64,000 nt of DNA from assembly GCF_021018895.1 (NCBI RefSeq), contig NC_079372.1, forward strand, positions 17,230,318 through 17,294,317. The letters run 5' to 3'. Made by a program: the position numbers and the translations under genes. The DNA comes from Seriola aureovittata. Its lineage: Eukaryota; Chordata; Actinopteri; Carangiformes; Carangidae. The notes beneath the pieces are model-generated. The model was not told the origin of the DNA and did not search any database. It worked only from the letters and a program-made list of their open reading frames with translations. Below are positions 1-10,786 of the stretch, in pieces (position 1 is the stretch's first letter; each line of letters begins with the position of its first letter).

Positions 1-940
1 TACTTCTGCCTACAACCTGGATTAGTCTATAGTCTATGTTTTGGAAACATGTTTTTTCTTTTCTTTTTTAATCAAATCTTCATGCCAATAAAGATTAATT
101 GAAATAAATTAAATGAAATAAATCCAGAACATCTATTGTCAAAATATGATGAATTTATCTCATGAATTTTAACTTTGATTACACAAGAGCTTAGGTTCCT
201 TGACTTACCACATATTTACATGTTTGCTATAACATGTCCTCTGCATTAGATTTAATCTAAGTGAAGCTTAAACACAAGTCTAAAAACTGCCGTCACCATA
301 ATCACAGAGAATGAGTTTGTGTATAAACTATTAGTCAGGCTACCAGGTTGCATAACACTCAGCACTATCTTCCTACATTTATTTTAAGCATTTCTGGTTT
401 CACTCAAACATGAAAAAAACCAATTATATAGACAAACCACATGCCCAGACAGCTTCCACCAGGGGAGCAGAACACACATAACTGATCTCTGTCTTGTTGA
501 AAGTTTATAGCCTGAGGGACACTTCAGGATGACTTTTGACTGTTATGACTTGTGGAACAAAAGCAAAAGACAGGTCACTTTAATTGCTTTTTTCTATATA
601 TATATATATGTATATATTTAGGTATATATTTATATGTACATATCTGACACCAAATGTTACATTTATTATATGTGAGTAATTGAAACCACACACTCCTGCT
701 AAAACAGCGGGGACTATTGTGAGCAGCACTTTGATTGGAAACAGATTCAACACATAAAATCTTCTGGACTTGTACTCAGGTTAAAAAAAGTAAAAAAAAA
801 GAAAAAAGGGAGAGACTAAAATTCATAGACTTCCTTTTCCCATTTAAAGCCGCTGCCGCTGTTTATTTGTCTTTGCATTGTTCTTCATCCTGTAGGGACT
901 GTTTGGGTTATCACATAATTTCACATTTTTTGTGCTCAAA
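1..940. other. AT-rich intergenic DNA
   Basis: No coding exon, RNA gene or recognised repeat family is visible. The only structure is a TA/TATG-rich run at about 595-647, and homopurine A runs near 785-810 and 939-950. Short open frames here lack splice signals and resemble no family I know. Confidence 0.5.
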
Positions 941-949
941 AAAAAAAAG

Positions 950-1400
950 GGACAGGGGAACACTCAGGCTCAGAGTATGAGCCTCAGTACAATATTATGA
1001 ATCTGCAGAGTATGACGATTACGTGTATGACTGAGTCTGACTGTCCAGTATCTTGCTCGGAGGAGAGGGCGACTACAAACCTCCAGTGACTCGCTCGCTG
1101 TAGTGTTTCCACAGATAACACAGCGTGACTGCGCTCCATACGTAATTACACATTGTATGGTTTTGTCCGTGTATGCCCGTATCCATGGCAACCACACCCA
1201 AACTGTTTCCACGGCAGTTGTATCCCCGTATCCATGGCAACCACGCCCCAAAACTATTTCCATGGCGGTCAGTAGTCGCGCATGCATCTGGCAAACTCAT
1301 CGCTGCACTATGGTAATCCCCGTTGTCATAGGAACATAGTGGGTGTGGCGAAGGAAGGGGGGCGGGGGAGGGAAAACTGTTACAGAGGGATCAGTCAAGG
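950..1400. promoter_or_regulatory. CpG-containing stretch with tandem X-box-like motifs (possible promoter or enhancer)
   Basis: This stretch has more CpG dinucleotides than its AT-rich surroundings and a G-rich GC-box-like run (gggcggggg) near 1361. Two near-identical units of about 49 bp (about 1176-1273) each carry GTATCCATGGCAAC, at 1179-1192 and 1228-1241. A related GTTGTCATAGGAAC lies at about 1322-1335. The form (GT, four bases, AT spacer, GGCAAC half-site) is close to the RFX X-box, GTNRCC-N(0-3)-RGYAAC, with one mismatch in the left half. No coding exon is attached in the window. A promoter is inferred, not shown; a decayed minisatellite is the alternative. Confidence 0.3.
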
Positions 1401-1435
1401 ACGCACACACAGAGAAACATAAGAGGAACATGTGG

Positions 1436-1439
<4 letters not shown>

Positions 1440-1487
<48 letters not shown>

Positions 1488-1494
1488 TGTGTGT
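1440..1494. repeat. (TG)n microsatellite
   Basis: Near-perfect GT dinucleotide run, with GCGC interruptions near its right end. The His/Thr-rich open frame on the opposite strand is an artefact of this run. Confidence 0.95.
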
Positions 1495-1499
1495 ATAGA

Positions 1500-4400
1500 A
1501 ACAGAGAAAGATGAAATGCATATGTGAGTCCTCTCAACACACACGCCGCTACAAATAAAGTCGTTGTTTCATAAATTAGAAAGCGGTGCTGTTAAAAAAG
1601 AGAGGAAAAAGAGAGCAGGAGGCAGAAAATCAAATAAGGAACCCAACGTTTGTGGGCAATGGTAAACTGGGCGCGAGGCCACTGAGCTGAGTAGGACCAG
1701 GTTTTTCCATGGAGAATGTTTGTTTTCTCTCCTCCCCCTCTTCTCCCTCTTCATTTTTCTATCCATACTTTATTTTATTTGTCCAAGCTGCTGTGAGAGA
1801 GTTATAAATATCAGGCAGGAGTTGGTAGTATAGTAGAGAAAGGAATATCGTAGTTGGTTGGTTTCTCATTGTGTAGCATTGTAGTTGAACCTTTAAAAGC
1901 CAAAAGTTATAGATAATGGTAGCTGGAGTTTCTTTAAATTTCTCCAAATCTAATAAAAAGCAGGACTGAGTTGGTAATGTTCGCCTGAAGTCTGATGGCA
2001 TAGGACCAGCTTCCCCACAGTGGGGAAATACTAGCATTACCTGTAACTTTACTACTGCAGGTAGTAAGCTAGTTAGCTGGGCAAGCTATTGAATGAAAAC
2101 TTTAGAGTGCTGCAGGGATGCTGTATTTTCGTAGGCCAAGCTGGATGTTAGTGTCACCCTGGTTCCCTTCGACAAAAAGCTAATGGGATTTTTACACGGG
2201 CTTTTGGATTATTGCAGAAAATAAACTCGCTGCAAAAACACACAAACGACACAAAACGTTTTCTTCAGCAGCATAATCTTCACTAATGAACACCACCTTT
2301 TGAATAAATACAATCGCCAGAAGTAAAAAAGCTAACGTTTGGCTATAAACAAACTACACCAGCTGCATGATTTCAGCATCACCATCGCTAAACTTCCAAC
2401 AGTGCTAAAATGCTAACTCTTCTCTGGGTTTTAAGACTTATTCCAGCAGCAAAGTAAAGAACATTTAATCTATTCTTTAAACTTTTGCTCTTCAGTTTTT
2501 AGTGAGACAGGCAAAAACGAATGCACCTTCACTCCAAGCTCTTTTTGTACCGAGTATCACTCTCACTTCTGTATGCATGCTGCTCTGACATGTGGAGACT
2601 TTCACAGCCTTACAGACCTGCTGTTCCTCATTACAGTAGCAAAGCTCTGATTGGAGAATTAGGCTACTGTTAGAGACCAATCATTGTTTGAAAAAGATTT
2701 CCCATCAAATTCTACTCATGTGTTTTTTTTTTTTTTTTCCAGAACAGACATCTGAAAGTAAATTCTGATTTGAACCCATTTCAGTTTCCCCGGGTGCTAG
2801 TGTTTACCTGCCTGACGGTAACTGTAACAGAGCTGCCATGTGGGAGTTATGAACAGAACTCAGTGTACAATCTAGTGCTTGGGCAGAAATGACAGGCATG
2901 CCTGAAATAACAGGTCAGAGTGTGTTGTGGAGGATGATTCTAGCTCTGCAGAAGGATTTACTGCTGGGGAACAGACCCTGGGCTGCACCTGTGCATACTT
3001 GGAGCTAGTGCTGCTGTAGCCATGGATGTAGGTCACCTAGACAGAACCAACTTGCTTCTACCTGTCTCTCCTGCCTGAAGCACTAAACTGGCCTCACAAC
3101 TGGAATGCATACAGAGGATGATCTTAATAGACACTGACATGGGTGTTTTCAATCATTGTGCCTGATTAGACTTCTCCTCTGGAAGGTGTGGATGACACTC
3201 TTTTAGCTCTGGTGCACCTGTCAGACAGGACAACTTACACCTTTATCATTTATACTGAGTGTGCTGTGAAAGCCTGACGGGCACGGTGCTGGTGTGAGAC
3301 AGGTGAGCATGGTTTCAGTTCCGTTTTCTGTTTGGCACACAAAACAGCGAATGTCGTTTATGCCAAATGGGGTCGTCGACAAACAGAATGCCACATGCAC
3401 CAACAGCATTGTAAACGACACAGACTAAAAACATATACCTTACATTGCTGGTAGTGGAACATGTAGTTTGATAACCACATGCATGGCATAGTTCAACCTG
3501 ACTGACCTCCAGTCAGATATAATAATTATGTGGAACACCAGACTGCAGCGTTTACACCCCATATAATGAAGATATGAATGCATAAGTAACAGCACTAATA
3601 GTACTTATTTACAGTGTATCCCTTAACTTTACAGCGTTTCACTGGAGGCAGGGATCATGACAATTTGCATTCAAGTATCATAAAAATACTCCAAATATAT
3701 TTGATAACAGTAAAAACGTCAATAAGGCCTAATTTATAAATTTTGAAAGTTAATACAACATCATTAAAAGCCCTATTAAAAAAATATTTAATATACAACT
3801 TCTAACTTCTTCATAAATTACAGTGTGTACTTCTCATATGACATTAGTGACACCATTCCTATGTGATCTTTGCGGTTGCTGTTTTTGTCTGATTCATGAT
3901 TAGCATTCATTTACCGTTTTTCTGACACGTGATTTAAATCTTCAACACTGAGTCGCACATCTGAAATGATAATTACCATCATCCGCTTTTTACTGCGTAA
4001 ATGACACAGGGCCGTCAGTGGCAGGTTTGACTCCCGCTCTGTTGCTCCCCACTTGATGACGAACATCGGGATTACATAGCATGCATGTTATGTTTGTTGC
4101 CATTACATTACTGGGAAAGAAGCTGTCTGCTCTCTCACGTCTCTCCCACGAAAGTTATGTCACACATTGAAAATCATATGAAATGTGGAACACCCTTTAA
4201 TTCTTATGGGTAGTAGTAGTTTCCTGCCACAACTCCCATCAACAAAATGCTAAAGGCATAATTTAGTCAGAGTTAGATAACACCAGTATTAAATAAACAA
4301 GATGTTCTTCCCAAGATGTTCAAATAACCAAAATTGTGTCTTTTAATAGTGTTTATTTTAATGAATATGTAATGCAGAGAGGGAGAAAGAGGGAGAGAGA

Positions 4401-4600
4401 GAGAGCCTATGTCTGCCTGCATGGGCGTGTTTGTCTGTGTAAAATAGTCCACCAAATTCTCCTCATTGAGGAACCAAAAATTAACTATTTATATGTCAGT
4501 TCTCTGTTTTTATGCAGCACTGCTTTGCTTACCAGCTTCCACAGACTGGTTTTGCAAAGCATCACTGTGCTGCGGAGACCATGGGGCAGACAGGTAGACA
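1500..4600. other. Intergenic stretch, no gene recognised
   Basis: No exon with supporting splice sites was found on either strand. The one coding-looking spot is a minus-strand cysteine-containing frame at 3221-3421, which is treated under findings. The rest is moderately AT-rich unique-looking sequence with no tandem structure beyond short homopolymers, such as the T tract at about 2722-2738. Confidence 0.45.
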
Positions 4601-4604
4601 GATA

Positions 4605-4766
4605 GTGGTGCAGTGGTTAGAAGTGTTGCTTAACAGCAAGAAGGCTCTGGGTTCAAAGACAGGCAGGTTTTCGTTAATTGGTGACGTTAAATTGCCCAGG
4701 TGTGACTGTGAACATGAATGGTTATTTGTCTCTATATGTCAGACTGGTGGCTAATGAATGAATGAC
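4605..4766 (+). repeat. Dispersed teleost repeat, family B (GTGGTGCAGTGGTTAG type), internally deleted copy
   Basis: Begins GTGGTGCAGTGGTTAG and contains the phrases GGGTTCAAA, AAATTGCCCAGGTGTGACTG and GAATGGTTATTTGTCTCTAT, ending in TGAATGAATGA. A second copy in this window at 22079-22350 shares the AAATTGCCC-AGGTGTGACTGTGA-AATGGTT-TTTGTCT order. The central part is missing here compared with that copy. From memory this is an abundant teleost repeat with a tRNA-like head; I do not assign a database name. Confidence 0.65.
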
Positions 4767-4769
4767 TTA

Positions 4770-6184
4770 TGTTTTGCCATTATTTCACATTATTTTACTT
4801 AAGCAAGGATGTAATTAATAAAATCAATAACATGCATTAAATTCACAGGTTTGCAAGCTTGCTGGCTCACTTGGACACCGAATAAACTGAGCCCAATTTA
4901 CTAATGTTATTAGCTTAACCCGTGCTTTTCTTATCATGACGAGTCAACACGTCCCTCCAGTGGAAGACGTAAAACTCCAGGTGCAGTTTTTTTGTCTTTC
5001 TCTGCACTCAGGAAAATCTTCACGGACTGAAAGCACCCACAGCCCTTTCACTTGACACATATGAACTTGTTTGCACGGACTGTAATTTCTGGTTGTTTGT
5101 TCCAAATTATTTGTATAAAAACTGTAAGATTTGGATTCACTCTGAAGAACAAGAAAAGCACAACAACATGAATGTACAACAAGTCCTCCAACATAAACAT
5201 CCATCCAGGTCATTTGTCCCCACCCTCGGATACGACCCGCAGGAGCATACCAGAGGCTCGCATTCCAGACCTCTGTCGTCATGGTAACAATAATAAACAT
5301 GCAGTTAAGGTTATGGAATCATCACAGTTTGATTAAATAAATAATTATGACAAAATAAGTCCAATGAAAAAAATACACTTTAAAATTTACCTGAATTAAG
5401 CTTGATATGAGCTTCAGCTAAACATAATTGTAATTTTTACACAACAACACTATATATTGTCTCCCATCTTTTACACTGAAATCATATCATAAAGGATGTT
5501 TTACTGGGAAATTCATAGTATAAATTATATTAAGTAGTGACAAATTGATATATGAGTTTTATAAGGATTCAATAAACGATAGAAATCTGTGAAAAGTTTG
5601 ATATTTGACTCATAATGATCAACTTCGAATTTCACCTTCTTAAATCTAAGTTCCACTGTAAAAGTGCCAAGACTCGCTCGACAGGATACTTTACACAAAC
5701 CCACAACCTGCTGTTCCTGAGGAAAGTGAAGTAAAACAGGTCTGTGCAATGTGAGAGAGAGGGTCGACTTTCACTGCTTAGTGGTGTGGATGCTTCAATT
5801 GCAACACAATGAGGCCTTAAAAGACAAAGGGCTGTTCAAAGTGCAGGGTGATTTTGAGTATCCTGCCAGGAAGGTCTGCTGGACAACCTGTGCATTAAAA
5901 CCACAGTGGAATCAGCCACTCACAGTAGTGTAGTGATGATGAATTTGATTAGCAATGCTTGTGTGAAGAGAGAAATCAATATAACTCATGTTAATGATAG
6001 ATTTTAGCGAAGGGTCACGACGGGTTCATCCTGCAGATCCTACTATTTAGATGCATTTCATATGATGATTAACACAAGAAATGATCCTCCACCCTGAGTG
6101 TGTTAAGGTCAAGTGGAGCACAGTGGGGTGAGAGAGGGAGTTACACCCATCAACACACCCTGACTGCCTGCCCCCCTACCCCCC

Positions 6185-6234
<50 letters not shown>

Positions 6235-9200
6235 TACAGCAGCTTGTGACACTCAGTCAGACACGCCTTGTGACGCCGATAGGTCCTCGAAGATGTTTAT
6301 AGAGTGTTTCAGCACACACGGTGTAAAGGTCCATCTCTGTGTACACTCATTTATCCTGCTGTAAAATCCTGCTCAGTGCCACACCAGCCCCTGCCAAACA
6401 GGAAAAATCAGTCGTCTGCTCAGCATACAGTATCAAACTTTACACACTATTGATCACATCCAGCAATGTGACTGGTCATGATGAAAGCCTCTTTACCACT
6501 GACTGAGGTGAATGGAACGAATGGCAGCCGGGCTGTGATACCACCCATTGCAATGTAAATGACTGAAGGTTGTGCAATGGGTTTGGCTCATCACAGAGAT
6601 GTTGTTACTATTGTGTGTAAATACTCAGGTTAAGAGTGCAAATAGGATCAGTAGGAGTGAACCAGAGGTTTCAGTTGTGAGCAGTTTTGTTCCAGTATTG
6701 AGTTACAGCTGGGTTTATCTTTGGTACTTATCTTACGTTTAGCACACAGTGAGACCTTGAAAAATTTCAATTAGACAAATCAAATTGATAAGGATCCTCT
6801 TCATTCTTGTGTTTTCAGGTGTTAAATGTAGGTGCTTGGACTTGAGAACAGTGTTTAAACCAGGGCCTGTGTTTGGAAAAACCACTGATAAAAAGAAGAA
6901 TGTCTTCAGAGATCTGGGAGGTGTGCGTGTCGCCACAGCTGCCCACATCACCCTTCTCTGCGTAGGGATACTGAGGCGTTTATGTGCATCTTCTGAGAAG
7001 CATAATTCTGCCATAACCTTACAGCTACCGTATAGCTCATTCTTACTTTCCACAAAGTGATATGTTAAAAAGTATTTATTACTCACTAATATCTCCAACG
7101 GCAATGAACATATTCATACGTCACAAAATTAAGGAACCAATCCGTCTAACTCCGTCTAATAAACCTGAAACCTGAAAGAGACCTGTCGAGCTTTCTTTGA
7201 AATAGCTTTTAGTCTTAGCTTTGTGAATAGGGGTTTACCTTTTTCTCTCACTCAAGTCTAAAATCGTACTTTTAGCAACCTGATAAAGGCAGGCCCTGAA
7301 AAAACATCAACAGACTATTCGGAGTCAGAGTAATGAGAGTCATATGATCATTCAAAACATGTTTCATAATTCATGGAGGAATTACTGAAATTCAATTAAG
7401 TTCCTGGCGCTCTGAGAAAGATCTGTGCCTGTTCATGTGGGATTAAACCAGCATACTAGGTGATTCAAAACCTGGTGATAAAGTACAGTATGATCTCTAT
7501 GAGTTCACTGCAGTCATGTGAATTTCACAAAGCAAAAGCAGGAGTTCCCCTTTTGCACTCTTTTATTTTCATAATATACCAGATTTTTCGTACGTGGCGT
7601 AAGCTCAAACTCAGATTCACGACATCGTATCAGTGTTGCCACATGTTCTGTTTTTAGGATGACTGACTCAGTCCCTCTGCGCTTTGCAACCCTGTACATG
7701 GCAGACGCAAAATTCCCCGCTCCTGAACTGGCATCCATTTTGGCTGAATGAAAACGGGAGTGTGTTTTATTTCGGTATGTTTCCATGATGATAATGAGGC
7801 CAAGAGCCACCGGCAGGAAAAAGAAGATGGTTAGCAAAAGATGGAGGAGAGAGGGTATGGTGGAGGGGGTCAGATCAGCAATGCCAAGACGCTCATGACT
7901 CATGGTGGTGAGGGACTGGAAGAGGAAATGAATGAGGGAGGAGAGGAACGCAGGGTGGGTAATGGTGGAAGGGATGTTGTGTTCTGCTGTAGTTTCACCG
8001 TGCAGCAGCGTGAGAAACGTGCTGAAGCTACAGTTACAGGCAGGAACGATAAGAGTTGCTCTGGTGTTTATAGAGATTAACAATATATCACAAGACAGTC
8101 ATGAACACACAGTTGCATTTAAGCATAAATAAACTTTGACACTTGTGTTCATTATTTTTTAAAGCCTTGGGCTCAGTTGCAACATTAACCTAAAACACCT
8201 TTTGTTAAACAGTAATGAAAGCCAGCTGGTTGGTGCAGTTCACCTGGTTTGCAGATACAAGCACACAGAGACATGTGGAGTGTGTTGTATTCAGAACAAG
8301 ACTAAGAGTTGCATACAGGTCTTCTGCAGCAGCCAGAGATTCCTAAATCATCAAAAACTGCTAAAACCAAAATGTCTTGTTTTAGGACGCTGTGGCAGTA
8401 AATATAGACACGACAATTAAACAGTTACTGTTGAATTTCCCAATTGCTTGTCAGCATCATAAGCTATTTAATTGGTGTGGGGTTTTTTCAACAGAATTAG
8501 TCTCATCTAACATCCCTTAGTGAGTTTGTTAGTGGATGCTGACACACATTGCAGAAGGCCCCATTATTTACTGTATGTGACAGAGTTTTGCAAACCTGCA
8601 CCTGCACCGACCCCTTACCCACAATTATCTTTACATCTAATCAAATCCAAAAGTCCCGTGACCTGACCTGTACATGTAACATTAAATAGACACAGTCACT
8701 CACTTTAAAACTCATCCAGACTGTATTTATGCACGGCTTACATGATGGCTGATCTGAGGTTATTTTGTGCAACGTACTATCCCATTCAAACGAGCACTCA
8801 CTCAGTCAGCTCCCATTTGTTCCTGATGTAAGAAGTGACACACAGATTTTGGAGTAATCTTCCAAAGTTACTGCCCTGTTGCTGCATCCTAACTTATGGA
8901 GTCATGATGAATTGAGGGGTGAGAGCTTGTGTCGTAGACATTCACAAGTTAAAAATAAAACATAGCGGCTAAACTGCTCCTTTATTTTCATTTCATTTCA
9001 TTTTTCTGTTTAATTTTTTCTGCTCTAATGTTTATTTCACCTGGTTAACCCTAACCCCAACCCTGCCGCCCACATTGAGATCAATTTTACCTGTGACCAA
9101 CAGGTGAATCAATACAAACATGGTTCTTACCTGTTCCACATATTTTTTTGAATTTTTACACATATGAAAAATAAGATATAACACTTTATATAACATGTTC
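4770..9200. other. Intergenic stretch with no recognised gene
   Basis: Contains a (CA)n run and otherwise unique-looking sequence. The longest open frame is minus strand 8083-7514 (189 codons), with a hydrophobic segment that could span a membrane. It has no family resemblance, no convincing start context and no codon signature, and one frame of this length is expected by chance in a window of this size. A CATGGTAAC X-box-like half-site occurs at 5281-5288. Confidence 0.4.
6187..6231. repeat. (AC)n microsatellite
   Basis: About 22 uninterrupted AC units, directly after a C-rich run. Confidence 0.95.
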
Positions 9201-9204
9201 ATTT

Positions 9205-9402
9205 GTGAGCTTAAGAGGCGCTGGTTGGTGGATTTTGATACCGTCGGACTGACTGTTTTTAACTGTTTTCAGTCTTTAAGATAAGCTCGACTAACCTGCT
9301 GCTACAGTACAAACATGAGAGTGGTTTCAATTTTATCATGTAAGTCATGGCAAGAAAGCAAATAGGTGAATTCCCCAAAATGCTGAACTGGTCCTTTAAG
9401 AA
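9205..9402 (+). repeat. Dispersed repeat, family C (GCAAGAAAGC...CCCCAAAATG type)
   Basis: Reads gaggcgctggttggtggatttt, then CAGTCTTTA, ACATGAGAGTGGT, GGCAAGAAAGCAAATA, CCCCAAAATG and TGAACTG-TCCTTTAAG in that order. The same ordered phrases occur at 50145-50275 and, in inverted form, at 48755-48945. A shorter copy lies at 18850-18975. It is a common teleost repeat with inverted arms; this copy keeps one arm. Confidence 0.7.
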
Positions 9403-10246
9403 AACGAAGACAAACTGCATTCCTGGAAGCTAACAATGAAAAATTAGATTTGTTGGGAAGAGTTTTGAACTGTGTCCAGAACGACCTGTAGTCAAACCTG
9501 TCCTGGTGTGTATTTCAATATTCAAAACAACTTAGGAAGGCTTGTCGTCCTAAACTGTGTGATGGACCCAAGATAGAAATAGGCATAGTAAGTTAATCTG
9601 TAACATTTCTGTGTAAACAGGCCACAAAATAAACTAACAGAAAAGAAGGTGAAGAGAAAGGAATGTGTTACCAAATTTACTATAATTAATCAGACACTAT
9701 TGCATCACACTCTACATTCCACATTGATTGCTGTATAGTCCAAATAATAACCAAAAAGGCTTTCAGCAGAACACACAACACTGGCACGGCCAAACAATGC
9801 TGCACATGTCGGTGTGGCTCTAATACTGGAAAAAATAACAGGGAAAAAGGAAGTAGTCTGACAATGTAAATGATTTATTTGTCATAAAACAGTAAGTCAT
9901 TAATAATAAGTATAATACAATATAATATAAAATACAATATAATATATAGACCGTCAATGTCGGATTTTTTTATTTTATTTTTAATATGAACTTCCAAACA
10001 TTATTTCCTGTGAAACTGACGCAAATGTTGAGTTACGTGCAGTTCGGTTCAGCACTTGCCTAATCCTTCTGACAAACACACAAACAGTTATGAGTGAAAA
10101 CATAACTTTCCCTGATCAGCAGCCCCTCCCTCCTTACACACAGACATACCTTATCACTGCATTATAAACACACCTTCATTTACCGATGTAAAGCAGAATT
10201 AATACGTAAGGACAATTTAACCTCTTATCAACCACCCACCAGCTGA

Positions 10247-10255
10247 CCCGCCCCC
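10247..10255. promoter_or_regulatory. GC-box / KLF-Sp1-type motif upstream of krt8
   Basis: CCCGCCCCC lies about 420 bp upstream of the inferred krt8 transcription start. Sp1/KLF sites are common in simple-epithelial keratin promoters, but function here is inference only. Confidence 0.25.
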
Positions 10256-10358
10256 GCACACACACTCTGCATTTTCTGTGAGACTGATCATAAACGATTA
10301 TTTTTTTTAATCAGACCTCCTGATCCTGCTTTGTGAATCAGCTGTGGTTTCACCGGCA

Positions 10359-10359
<1 letters not shown>

Positions 10360-10412
<53 letters not shown>
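10360..10412. repeat. (AC)n microsatellite in the krt8 upstream region
   Basis: About 26 AC units, ending roughly 375 bp upstream of the krt8 start codon. Length variation here would be expected between individuals. Confidence 0.95.
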
Positions 10413-10418
<6 letters not shown>

Positions 10419-10595
10419 GAAACAGGAGATAAAGCAAAGAAATTTAACTGCTGACAGTCCTCTCAAAAGATAGGGTTTTCTCTAACAACACAGAGAAGCC
10501 TGTAGAAAGACCAGGTAATGGTTTTGAATGACTGGACAATGTGTCATAGAAGTGTAAAGTTACAGCCCTGCCTCCCCCTCTCACCCAGCCCTGCA

Positions 10596-10670
10596 GCCAA
10601 TGGCAGCTTAGCCCAGGCCCCTCCCACACCACCAGCCTTTAAAACTCCTCAGAAGTTTCTCCTCTTTCTA
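10596..10670 (+). promoter_or_regulatory. krt8: krt8 core promoter (CCAAT box and TATA-like box)
   Basis: A CCAAT box (AGCCAATGG, CCAAT at 10597-10601) is followed about 40 bp later by TTTAAAA at 10638-10644. Transcription would start near 10668-10675. That leaves a 5' UTR of about 115 bp before the ATG at 10787, with no upstream ATG between them. The arrangement is typical of keratin promoters. The start site is inferred from spacing. Confidence 0.6.
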
Positions 10671-10786
10671 TCCACTCTGGTCTGTCCCCTCTGCCTGCCT
10701 GCTCGCCTTGCCAACCGAGCCCTTCGGTCTGACCTTCCCAGACTCAATTCATCCAAAAGAAGAAAAGATCCACTCCAGATTTCAGA

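Noticed and set aside
4944..5300. 118-codon minus-strand open frame with several cysteines
   Set aside because: No domain pattern, no splice support and poor start context.
7514..8083. 189-codon minus-strand open frame with a hydrophobic segment
   Set aside because: No resemblance to a known family, no splice or promoter support, and one frame of this length is expected by chance among the many frames in 64 kb.
9046..9065. Telomere-like CCCTAACCCC stretch
   Set aside because: Only two or three imperfect units; not an interstitial telomeric array.
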